Part shown: in pieces, positions 1-12,800 of the stretch
Layout of the letters: each line of letters starts with the position of its first letter
Numbering within the stretch: position 1 is the stretch's first letter
NCBI RefSeq assembly: GCF_040869045.1
Contig: NC_090321.1
Location: 93,726,603 to 93,790,602 of the forward strand
Source of the DNA: Eurosta solidaginis
Taxonomy: Eukaryota; Arthropoda; Insecta; Diptera; Tephritidae
DNA: 64,000 nt
Direction: 5' to 3'
Notes under the pieces: generated by a model
Told to the model about the DNA's origin: nothing
Seen by the model: the letters and a program-made list of their open reading frames with translations, nothing else
Database searches by the model: none
Position numbers and translations under genes: made by a program

Positions 1-656
1 ATTTGCTTTTTTGGGTTTTTCACATTTAATTTTATTATTTAAATTTTAGATTTACTACTTTTGATATTGGTTTGATATTTTATGTTTTTTTCTATAGAAT
101 TTTATATTTGGTGGATATTGAAGATTTTCAAAATTAAAATGCAAATATTTGATGGGTGCTTCGATTCTGTCTTAACCTGTTTGTAATTGTGCGTAATTGG
201 TTTTCTTTTAAACAATTGAAGTTCGAAGACTTTCGTTTAAGTGAATTTGAAACATTAAAACTTTTCCCTCTTTTCACTACAAGGTGTGTTCTTTCGGTAG
301 GTCGAAGCCGTCAGCCTTCATTCAAAATGGCGTTTTTTATGGAGAATAACACAAGGGCCCCCTCAAAGCCGATATCTGGGTATTGTTAATTGCTTTTATC
401 CATGTATATATTTTTTAAAATCTATTTTGATTATGTTCAGATATTGCTGTGCTGATTCAATAAAATGTATAACTATATACTCCTTTTCGGCGTAAATGAT
501 TAACTCCTTACTTTAATTATTATTATTATTATTTTTTTTAATTATTTCTTTGCATACATTTAATGAATTTGTTGTATTCTAATAAATTTATATTTAGTTT
601 TTAGTTTAATTTGACTAGCACAAGTATTTTTTCTTCGGCTTCATCATGCGAATGCG
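1..656 (-). other. nervy 3' flank / presumed 3' UTR
   Basis: This is AT-rich sequence downstream of the stop. A reverse-strand AATAAA (plus-strand TTTATT at 31-36) could be a poly(A) signal about 620 bases past the stop, but ATTAAA-like variants lie nearer. No other gene is seen. Short open frames here are not credible. Confidence 0.5.
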
Positions 657-866
657 TCATTTGGAGCCGACTCCATTTGCTACAAGAGAACTAGGTGGCG
701 GAGCACTGCCGCTTCCCGAGTTCAGCGGTTGCGGCACCTGAGCCGTTGGCTGACTTTGGTTGGGCGGTGATCTGCTAATGGAGCCACGCATAGTAGCCGA
801 AAGTTGTATTCCCTGTGATACGGCATGCTTAGCAGAGAGGTCGGTTGAGCGTGTGGTGCCACAAAT
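657..866 (-). CDS. nvy: nervy exon 7: last MYND ligand, C-terminal tail and stop
   Basis: The acceptor is TTTCTCACAG. The exon encodes [20 protein letters not shown] and a Pro/Gln/Ser-rich tail ending at TGA (657-659). Its first Cys is the eighth MYND zinc ligand. The 69-residue tail resembles the proline/serine-rich C terminus of MTG proteins. Confidence 0.95.
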   Translation of the reverse strand: MCGTTRSTDLSAKHAVSQGIQLSATMRGSISRSPPNQSQPTAQVPQPLNSGSGSAPPPSSLVANGVGSK

Positions 867-3800
867 CTGTGAGAAAATAAGGAAAACACTTTCATTGATA
901 TCAGTTTAACTTAGTTTATGCGTTTATCCACCTGATGATGATGTTCCCAATCCTTATGCTGGCAGAATGCACCGCAATAACGCGCCAGATTACAACCAGA
1001 ACATGTTTCTGTTGCTTTGCGTCCACAGTTCCAACAAGCCTTAAGGAAAAACAATTTTTCTTTTAACTACTATCTTCGATTGTTTTCATACTTACATTTT
1101 GCCCAGCGGTAATAGAAGGAGACTTATTATCCAACTCACGCTCGGCTGCCACTGCTACCGTCGCCACGCTCGCAGCAGTAGCGCCCGCAGTGTGTACGCC
1201 TCCAGAATGTCGACTCATTTCTACAAAGAACTTTTCCATGCGCAACCGCTCTTGGGCCATAACTTCAGATGCACGCGTTTCTGCTGCTACCACTGCACGT
1301 TGTATCTCAATCATTGCTTGACGTTTTACCTAATATGGGCATATACATATATACATAAGTAGGAAATGACCTCTTAGGGTGATATCATTCACTTTTAGAT
1401 ATTACCTGATTGACAGCTTCCTCGGCGTTGCGTTTAAATTCCGCCACCTTCTCCTCTGTTTGACGTCGTATTTCCACTAAAGAGGCAGAATTCATTTCCC
1501 CATAATTCGGTTGATGTGGCTCTACACCACGGTGTTGCAGGATGGTTATCGCTCGCTTGGTTTTATCTACCATTGCTGATATGCAATTGAGCATAGTGTG
1601 AATGTTTTTCCATTCTTCTTCACCGCCAAGTGCAGGGTTGCTGTTGCTAATACCGCTCGTACCGCCACTTGTAGATGGGTGACTTGACCGTGGTGCATGA
1701 CGTTGCGCTCCAGATTCAGAACCAATATTTACACGTACATCACGATCTTCTCTGTGACTCGCCTAAAGTAAGTAATATTTGTATAGATTGAAATATGTAT
1801 TTATCAAATATGAAATTAAGTCTTACTTTCTCCATAAGACTATTAAAAGTGTTCTCCGATTGAGTTACTGCCGATGCGCTACTGCTAGTTGCCGAATAAT
1901 CAAAAATTGTTGGTTGAGTGACAAATCCAAGACGCCCATCTGTAGGTGCACTATTCAAATGCACCGTGTGTGCGTGCAAAGCACGTTTAGCAGGTGGATA
2001 AGCTGTCATATACTCATTCCAGTCTTGTACTCCATTGTGATGCTCCATTAAAGTGTCCGAAGCGCGACGTTTGAAGACTATGTTCGTGGTGTTGCTGACA
2101 TTTGAAACCGCTGCCTGTGCTACAGCTGCCGCTGCTGCAGCTTGTGACGCTTCAATGTGTACAAACATATCACTATATTCGGCTAATGGCCCATGCGGGG
2201 AAAATTCCATTACAACATTCTCGTTGGTGGTAACATATTGGATGGGAGTCTAGGATTATGGAAAAAAAAAATATGTTTAATATATTAATTGAAACTAGAC
2301 TATGGAAATTTACCTGATTGGTGGCGCGCGCAAGCTCGGCAATTTCTCGTTGCAACAAGGAAATGTGGTTTTTTAGTAATGGTATAACGTAGGGACGTAA
2401 CGGCAAATTAATTATATCCTGCAATGTTTGGCGAAAGTCATCTATACTTATGTTGCCACTGACCAAAGATAGCACCAGCGCTCGTACCCTATCGCTCACT
2501 TCTGGATGAACCTCTTGAGCTAACTGTACCAGTGAGCCAAGAAACTTGCGTATTTTACTTAGAAGGCGAGTCTGTTCGGCATGCACAGCTGCTGCAGCTG
2601 CTGCCGCTGCTAGAGCGGCTTGTGTTGGTGGAGTGGGTAAGGGTGGAGGCGTTGTAGTTGTGGCGCCATTTACCACGGGTGAAGCACTAGCATTACGATT
2701 TGGTCGTGGAGGTGGCGGTGCCAAAGTAGATAGGTGAAGTTGCGGTGACATTGGTGAGCGTGGTGCAACAGCACGCGTACTCTCTGGAGAATCGGGCGTA
2801 CAGCAACTACGCGTACCGTTCCCGTTTGGGTTCGAGCTGCTTGAATTAGAGTTGCTTATCCCGCTGCCACTGCTTGCTCCTGTGCAGCCGCTAGCTTGCG
2901 AATTGGTGATATTACTTGAATCTTTGTTGGATGAGGAATTCGATGTGGTATTCACTGGAAAGAGAAAAGGAAGAAAAAATTTCAGATAAATGAGAAGTGT
3001 TGTAATTAGTGGAAGTTTGTTATATTACTTTGTTAGGAAAAATGTTTTGCAAGCACCACAAAATAAACGAAAGGATAAGCGGCTACTGCCTCGCTATGAT
3101 TCCCCCTTTAAACAATTATAAGCCTTACAAAATTTGGCCATCAGCTGCATCATAACCACCAATGCTGGTCAACTGGCTTAGAGAATTATAGTTGTACCGG
3201 TGGCTCTGTTTGCTTGTTGTGTTGGTATTGTTGCTGCCAGGTTTATCATATTCAACACTGTTCAGTACCCGAAACACGCACCTCCCATGTCCATCCAACA
3301 GTCTTTCGTGTATATCGTGTGATCATGCAACCGCAAATGCCGAGATTTGTGTTACGTTCCTTCTGCCATTGACGACGACTCAGTGATTTTACTACTGCTC
3401 ATGTACTGCTGCTGTTGACCCGAAGGATAAATGCGTTGCTGTCTGGTAGAGCATGCGAAAGGACATGCCAGCAGCTGACACATCATAAATGCATTAGTTG
3501 CACATGAAGAAGGCATTTCGCTTCGCTGGCTAGCTGCATTGTTGTTTTGCACATTTCAACTATTTCTTGTTATTATCTTCCCGCACCCATTTTCACTTGC
3601 CACACAATACTTAATGCCAACTGACCAATGCAACAATTGCTCCTGCAACGTTGTTTTGTTTCTATATATTTATGCTTTTGGCGACACATCTTTATACATA
3701 ACTACATACGTACAAGTATTGTGCTTTTGTGGAATGTGGCATGCCACACGAGAATCAGAAGGATAACGACAAGAGTGTGGCCATTAACCATTGCATTACA

Positions 3801-6800
3801 GCAATGTGTTGGTAGCGGGCAGCAACAGCACACAATTACTATGTGGTGCGGTATTTTGCGAACATGGCCAATAAATTAGTAACATTCTGAACAAATTGGA
3901 CTTGCACACGAGATTTTTTATTCATTGTTGGAAATTCTCGAATGTCGATTTGGTTGTTGGAGGGTGTGATGGTTGTTAGTGTTGGTGTTGAAAGTACAAC
4001 ACGTGTTTAAGCATTTGTTACCAAATACATGATTGCATTTTGTTGGCATATGTTCGGACATGGAAAACTTTTAAGGATTTTCAGCAACTACAACAATTGA
4101 CTAAATCGACACTCAGTGGGCGAGTGACAATCACGCTGTTATGAATACTAAAAACATGATTAACTTCTCATATTTTACATACCTTATGTAAATCGTCTAT
4201 TTTCAAAACCGGCCATCTCCAAAATTTAAATTTTTTAAGCTAAGTATAACATTATATTCTAAAACATCTCCTGTATTTAATACTAAAATAATTTCTTAAC
4301 AAAACCGGCCATATTCAAGACAAATTACTATATTTAAAATGCCCTTAGTTTCAAAATTGGCTATCTCCAATGGTGCCTTACGTTCAAAACTGGCCATATC
4401 CAACCGACCAATAGTAATTCGCAATTTTGTTATTCCGGCATATTCTGCATGTCACGACCAGCGTTGCCATAAGTGAAGATTGATCTTCAAAATTAAGATT
4501 TTTTTGTCAGAAATCTTCAAATAGTTTTTTAGATTTCCAAAAATTGCACTGAAAAAATCTTCATAATGAAGATTTCCATATGTATCTGCCAAAAAATGTT
4601 TCTTTCCGAATAGTTACAGGCTAAATTCCTTTATACCGCTACTATTTTTAAGCCAAACTCCATATCTATCACTGAACATTTTCGTAAGAGATATCTATGT
4701 ACCTGACCTGTTTAAGACATAAGTTATATTTTTACTCAGTTGGGGGTTTCATAGCAAAATAAGGTGGCTCAACCCATAGCCAATAAAATTTTCTAAAAAA
4801 CATTGGGTTTTCGATCAAAGTAACATGTTCGACACACCAATGCTTTATCTATTTCAAAGCTATTAAGTTTGAATTATGATAAGTAATCAATTATTTAGAC
4901 GGTTTTTTAATTGGTAATGATTATTTTAAATTCTTTTCAGAAAAAAGTAATTATTATATAGTTTTGATTAAAAATAATCAAAAAATTATTATTTTTAATT
5001 GTTTTGATTGTTGCCGTTTCTTTTACCCAACTACTAACCTACCATTTCTTTTTATACTCAGCTGAGCAGAGCTCACAGAGTATATTAACTTTGTTCGCAT
5101 AACGGTAATCCGTAATGGCATAAACTAATGGAGATAGATATAGACTACTATATATCAAAATTATCTGGGTGAAAAAAGAAATTCATTTAGTCATGTACGT
5201 CCGTCCGTCCGTCCGTAAACACGATAAATAAATGTAAGGCGCGATAACCTACGAAGAGATCTAAGGCCGAGCTTCTGTTCCAATTTGCGTCGTGCTCTTC
5301 TTGATTTTCCCTACAAATTGGCCGGACGGGACCTACATGTTTTATGCCGACTCCGAACGGCATCTGCAAGGCAGATGAGTTTTCACTGAGAGCTTTTCAT
5401 GGCAGAAATACACCCGGAGCGCTTGCCAAACACTGCCGAGGGGAGACCCCGCTTAGAAAAATTTTCTTCTAATTGAAAAACCTTATTTCTAAAATTTTGA
5501 TGTTGCTTTGCCCGTGGTGCCATCCCAGGGCATACGGTGTGATAGGCGGAGCACGCTACCATCACACCACGGTGGCCGCCGTAAACACGATAACTTGAGT
5601 AAATTTTGAGCTATCTTGATGAAATTTGGTACGTAGGTTCCTGGGCGCTCATCTCAGATCGCTATTTAAAATGAACGAAATCGGACTACAACCACGCCCA
5701 CTTTTCCGATATCAAAAATTTCGAAAAGCGGTAAAAGTGCGATAATTCATTACCAAAGACGTATACAGCGACAAAACTTGGTACGTGCGTTGACCGTATG
5801 ACTCAAAATAGAAAATTACTAAAATTTTGGACAATGGGCGTGGAACCGTCCACTTTTAAAAGAAGGAAATTTATAAGTTATGCAAGCTGTAATTTGGCAG
5901 TCGTTGAAGATATCATGATCAAATTTGGCAGGCGCGTTACTCCTATTACTATATATGTGCTGAATAAAAATTAGCAAAATCGGATGACTAACACGTCCAC
6001 TTTAAAAAAAAAGATTTTAAAGTCAAATTTTAATAAAAATTTAATATTTTTACAGTATATAAGTAAATTATGTCAACAGTCAACTCCAGTAATGATATGG
6101 TGCAACAAAATACAAAAATAAAAGAAAATTTCAAAATGGGCGTGGCTCCGCCCTTTTTCATTTAATTCGTCTAGAATACTTTTAATGCCATAAGTCGAAA
6201 AAAAATTTACCAATCCCTGTGGCATTTCGTAGGAGCATAGATTCTATGACGATAACTGTTTTCCGTGAAAATGGGCGAAATCGGTTGAAGCCACGTTCAG
6301 TTTTTATACACAGTCCACCGTCTGTCCTTCCGCTCGGCCGTTAAGACTGTAACTTGAGCAAAAATCGGTATATCTTTACTAAACTTAGTTCACGTACTTA
6401 TGTTAACTCACTTTATCTTGGTATAAAAAATGGCCGAAATCCGACTATGACCTCGCCCACTTTTTCGATATCGAACATTACGAAAAATGAAAAAAGGCCA
6501 TAATTCTATACCAAATGTGAAAAAAGAGATGAAACATGGTAATTGGATTGGTTTATTGACGCAAAATATAAATTTAGAAAAAAATTTGTTAAATGGGTGT
6601 GACACCTACCATATTAAGTAGAAGAAAATGAAAAAGGTTTGCAGGGCGAAATCAAAAGCCCTTGGAATCTTGGCAGGTATTCTGTTCGTGGTATTACATA
6701 CTTATATAAATAAATTAGCGGTACCCGACAGATGATGTTCTGTGTCACCCTGGTCCACATTTTGGTCGATATCTCGAAAACGCCTTCACATATACAGCCA

Positions 6801-9800
6801 AGGGCCCCTTGCTTTTAAAACCCTCATTAATAACTTTAATTTGATACCCATATCGTACAGCACACATTCGAGAGTCACCCTTGGTCCACCTTAATGGCGA
6901 TATCCCGAAATGGCATCCACCTATAGACCTATGGTCCACTCCCTTTTAAAATACTTTTTAATACCTTCCATTTGAAACTCATGTCATACAAACATATTCC
7001 AGGGTTACCCTAGGTTCATTTTGCTAAATGAAAGCTCTAAGCTGAGTATGTAATGTTCGGTTAAACCCGAACTTAGCCTTCCTTACTTGTTGTTTATATG
7101 TTTAATTCCATAACCATTACTATGAATTAAATCCATAACCATTACGATTAGTAATCATTATCTAACATGTCTCATCTATTTACCAGATATGGAAATATTG
7201 GTTGTACAAAAGTTGAGAGTTTTTTAACGGATTGAGTCTATTAGAAGAATGGAAGAGGGTTTGCTTAAGAAATACTATATGAACATTTCAATAAGTTCTT
7301 ATGGGGAAATAGATTTTGAGTTTATTCTTTAGGGATTTTTTAGATAAGTAGATTTTTTGACGTTCAATCAATTGTTTTATAATTTTTGATTGCACGTCCT
7401 AAAATCGGTCAGGAAATCAGTTCCTGTAAAAGAGCGATTAAAAATCATTTAGTGAAGATTTTTGGGTATAAAGAAGATTTTTTTGCTACCTAAATCTTCA
7501 AATGAAGTTTTTTTCTATAAAAATTAAGATTTTTCATCTCCTTCCTCTGGCAACACTGGTCAAGACGTATTTTGAGTCAATTATCTTTAGTCTGGTTTCG
7601 TTTGTGAACGTTTCATTTGAAAACAAATAATTTAAAAAGGGGAGTTCAGGATTTTGTGCAAATGGTCTAGCATCATTGTATTTGCACAATGGTGTAGTAT
7701 TTTTACACAAAACGCCAAAAAGTTATACGGCTATGCATTTTCTACGTCATGGAAAATACCCAACATCAAAAGCCGTAGTTTTTTTTTCAATTTTGCATAG
7801 CAATTTAGCAACTGTCAAAAGAAAACAAAATATGCAAGACAAAAAGTTCTTCATGATCCGAAGCTTTCATTTGCTATGGCAACGCTTTCAACACCAAATG
7901 CACAAAAATTTGAACTTCCTTTGTGTGTTTCTCTGAATACTTATTTTTTGTTAAGTTTTGAAATAAAATTTAAAAATGTATACGTTTTACTTGTATTATT
8001 AGTTAATAAATGAGAGAATGTTTGGCTTTTACTTGCACCAATATAGGCCAAAGACATCGGCAGGTAATTTCAAAACCGACCATATCCATATCCGGCTAAC
8101 TCCATAGCTTGGTTTTGTATTAGTAATATGTATTTATATTATCATCACAAACATAAAAATAATAAATACAAATTGTCATTGGTTTCTTATTTCGTGTTGC
8201 TATCAGTGACTGAAAACAATTTGCACTCAAGCGATAACGTTGTAACTGCCAAACCATTTCTAAAAATTTTAATAATGAGTTCTATTTGTCGCTAGTTCGC
8301 ATATGCCATTAATCCAATCCACCATTTCGGAGCTATTGTGATTTAAAAAATGCGTTTCGATTACGGATCATAACACGTAATACGGGCCCTGATTAATCGC
8401 AAAAATGCGGACGGTTTTTAAGAATATAAACATATTTGAGTAACAAGAAACTAAATATGTCCAGTGGAGTGGCAGTTTTAATAGCCAGTAGAATACTAAT
8501 AAATCCTTTTGTGTCAGAGATATGTCAACCGTAGTTTCGTGATGACTTTTAGAGTAGTTCCCGATATTTTCGGGGACATTACGGAATTTTTTAGGATTTT
8601 TGGTATAACATTCTAAGGTTTTATATAAAGGACCATACAATACAAGATATGTTCGACGTTATTTATGTTTTTATTTCGATATTGTTTTTAACCACTTTGT
8701 AACTATTTCGAAAAGGTTCAGTTCCCCCAACCCTGAAATCTTTTTAGAAATAGTCCTGATTAAATAGTAACGAAAATAGTCGCAAGATAAACTTTCGCTG
8801 GCATGCTTTTCAATGCAAAAATACAGTGCTTGCCAAACCAAGTAGGAAGAAATTAGTTAGTTAAAATTTTAGAGCTGTAGTCAAAGCAGCTGTTGTACTA
8901 TGTAGCCCGGGATGTCTTCTTATTTCCCCAAAACACACTCTACACAGTGAGGCGAAAATACTCCCTATAAAAGAGAGAAAGTGAATAAATAGTTTCAGTT
9001 GAATACCTAGAAACCTGCACATCCCAAAAAATATCCGATTGAAGGGGCCCGCCTCCTAGAAACTTAAGAAGTAATCTCCGTTAGAACTATGAAGAAACCC
9101 GGTACTTATGAACACAGTCATTTGAAAATTATGAGCATGACAAGGCCCTCAGAAACATCCATAAATCCATCGGACCTCTATGCCAGGGACTGTCCGGTTA
9201 ATACCGTCCTTAAAGATAAATACCCCAAACTTGCAGTTGAGGAAAGCAACCTCCCCAGGGGGACGCGCTTCACTCAAGCTCAGCTTCGAGCTGGATACTG
9301 TTATAGGTTAAACTCTTACTTATCCAGAATCAACCCTGACATACCCAAAGTATGTTAAGCTTGTAATGTATAACCCCATAACATCAACCATCTTTTCATT
9401 TGCAATGTGGATCCAACGCCTCTAACACCCTTATCTCCCTAGTCCAAACTTCAAGTTTGCTCGAACTCCCGTTGATGACAATAAGTGAGTGGTCGCACCT
9501 ATTGCATGGGGCGAAGCACTGCTAAAACAACAACATCGAGCCGTTTGTATCCAAACTTTCGTAAATATTTATATTTATTTCTGTATATTGCTATATTGCA
9601 TTTAAACAAAAAGTCTTCTCTCGATTTGCATATGTAATAGATTTCACGGGTAAAACAGATATAATATCAAGTTGAATAAAAGGGGGTTTAGCCTATCAAA
9701 ACTTGTGGTACGCCGAATTTCCCTGCTTGACTAGACCAAACTTTTTTTTCGATGTAAGTGTAAACTGTGACAAATTCTTTTTAAAATGTTGGCCTCTGGA

Positions 9801-12800
9801 AAATGGAGAAAAGGCTAAAAGGCTTCACCAGTGTTTTTATCTTTTCTATGCAGAACTCAGATTTAAATCTCCCTATAAAGATCGATATTTGACGGTTTGA
9901 TACTGATGTCAGTATTTAAGTTTTGCAAATGCAAATATGGATTGGAATTGAAACGAACTCTATTCTAATCATAAAAATAAATGTCCTGTATCATGTGATT
10001 TGGGTGGAACGATAATATTGCATACCACCCATATTCTAATTAATACACACTCTATCAAGTAATGCCAATGCAAATCAATGCGTGATTTTTATTTTTTCCC
10101 CAGAACTTTTTTAATTAACTAGGTTATTCTCTAAGTCCAGAAATTTTTTAGTCCACGAAAAATATTTGGTAAAGAGTGATTAACGTAATCTTGTGCTTTG
10201 GGTATCCTACGATGCGTACACAAACTTAATGGAAGGGAACTTATATAACGACCAAAGAAACGAGGCTTGAACTTCTTAGTTAAAATTCTTGCTTTAAACT
10301 TTGACATGGTTGGGCTATCATCACAGATTTTGAAAAAAAGTATGTATTAACACAAATATGTAAATCTAAAATTAAGAAAACTTATTTAAGGAAAACATGT
10401 TTTCGAGCTGCATCAATTTTGTTGTTTAGTGAAATTGATATCCTAGAAAGTTATGTAAATTTTAAACATTGTTGTAAAGCAATTTCGAATTAAACTACAA
10501 ACAGCTGAGGCTTCTTCAAATCGACGAATGAAAATGGCATGTAAAGAAAAGAAGTGGGGGTAAAGTAGTTAGAAAAGTTGACGACAGGATATTCTCGCAA
10601 ATTGTACAATAAACTTTTGTCCTTACACGCACACCCACACATACAAGCCAAATACATGCAAACAAATATATCCGTTAGTATGGCTGGATTTAAGCAACTG
10701 ATAGCAACAATGATGAATGTACATACATACATATGTATTTCAGAAACCAACAACTATGTATGATCCATCATATTCGTTGACATTTGCCCACTTCAGCTTG
10801 AATGTTTCTTGTCGATCGCAAATTCAAGCCCACCTGCTGCTCACTTATTGGTGTTATTGTAATATTCTCATAGACAACATATACCCTCTTTTCTTTATAC
10901 ATACATAGCTAGTACAAACAAGAGGGTATATTATGTATGAATATACTAGTCAAATTGGATTATATACGTAACATTAATGCATAAATGTGTCTGTGGATGT
11001 AATAGTGATACAAATAGTGATACAAATTTTTCAATTTTTGCTTTTTCGGGATTTCGGACAAGGTGTTTCCAAGGCTCGAAATTTCCAAGGATAAAAATTT
11101 CAAGAAAAAAATTGGGATGATCTTAGCATTTTAAACACCTTTTCCTGCGAGTTTTGTCTTAGTAACACCAAAATTCAAAATCCAAAAATTATTAGATATA
11201 TACTTATGTACATATAACAGACCAGCAGGGTATGATTGAAATATTAAAAAAATATATATGTATATCTAATTTCGCTCTTTTGCACATTGGTATATTATTT
11301 TTGAAAATGGCTTCAAAGCTGATAACTATTATCCGATAATGTCGGAAGAATTATTTATTTTAGTATAATACTCTAGCATAGTATTGTAAAATAAGTTTTT
11401 GTGTGAGTTTTGGTTCTTCACGTTCTTCACAAAAACCGTTTATGGTATGATATCGAAAGTAAAATTTTGCATAATATACTGTCTTTTATTTACTAAGCTG
11501 AGAATTCGAAAATGCCTCTCAGCAAAATTTTTCAGGACATCCAATCTAAGAATTTGTTTGGAGAATACCACATTGGCTTTAAAGCTTGGCTGAGATGGAT
11601 CTTTTCAAACCGTCAGCCAAGAAGGCAAATAAGTTAATAACAGCAGCTGTCAAAAAAGTTGCAACTAAATTTAGAACCGAACAATTTAAACAGAGCCGCT
11701 ATAACCCCTATAAACTTATAGCACTTTTGTTTTGTCATTCTCTGGAAAAATTATAATAGGCATTAGTAAATAATAAAATCCGAGAATCTCGAGGTAGTCC
11801 CGAGAATTTTTTGGTACATAAAAATCACGGGATGCCGGGATTCAAATCCCTAGTAATATAGTTAATGTGGGTGTAGGTGGATATGAGGTTTTCTGCGGTG
11901 TGAGCTGCGTTCACTTGGCTGCTCTACTGCTACGTTGGCCTACAGAGGACAATTTGCTGTGCAAACAAAGCAAATCGAGATAAACGAACCGCGTTATAAC
12001 AACAACAGCAACAACAAGACAAGAGCAATACATAGAGTAAAAGCACAAACAAAAGGCGATGTGAATAGGCAACAAAACCAATTGTTAAACACCAGCAGCG
12101 GCACACGACAGAAACATTGAATGACGACATATGTATCCCAAACTTGGAGCACTTTAAACTTGACTCTTCTTATACTACATACCTACATATACATATACGT
12201 ATTTTGTATGGCTTGAAACTTCTAAGAATTTGGTTGGACGTCAAATTTGACTAATTGTTAAGAACATATTTGCAGGTCCACACCAAAACGGAACATTTAC
12301 GCCCTGAGTAATTTCAAGTGAATTGAGAAAGTTTAGTTCACTATGGATTTCTAATCAATGTTGTTTATTCATGTATTGAATAAATTTTCTTAAATGTTAA
12401 TAAATATGCCACTTCAACCGTTCACAGGCTTATATTAGCTTCACTTGTATGTATGTAACTCTCTAGGTTAAGTGCGCAAAGGAGAGTTAAAAATAACACA
12501 TAAAAGAATGAAGTGTGGTTCCAACACTTTTCGGAGTAATATTCAAACTAATTTTGGTGTATTTTCGAATTTAGCACAAAAATAGTGCAATGCGAAAAAG
12601 TTACATAGGTATTATTGTATATTATTACACTTTTCGGAGTGATATTTAACCTAATTTTGGAGTCAACGCTCTTGTCGTTGTATTGAGTAATGACAGATGT
12701 AAAGAGCAAGCCGCAGTGGTGTGGTGGAAGCGTGATTCGCTTTTCAAGCCGAAAGTCCTGGGTTCAAATTCCGGCCGAAGCAACTACAATAATCTTTTTT

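Larger units (their letters stand above)
4456..7561. mobile_element. TIR DNA element carrying nested insertions
   Basis: The left end GACCAGCGTTGCCATAAG and the reverse complement of the right end (GACCAGTGTTGCCAGAGG) form imperfect terminal inverted repeats. The subterminal regions on both sides are rich in GAAGATTT/AAATCTTC motifs. No transposase frame is visible, so it is a non-autonomous or gutted element. Inside it sits a long dispersed repeat (5,051-7,091), and inside that a SINE. Confidence 0.55.

Noticed and set aside
2053..2737. Plus-strand frames with alanine or glycine runs
   Set aside because: They are antisense of the alanine- and proline-rich part of nervy exons 2 and 3.
12700..12790. 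Functional tRNA gene
   Set aside because: A and B boxes are present, but the acceptor and anticodon stems do not pair well. The sequence fits a SINE head.
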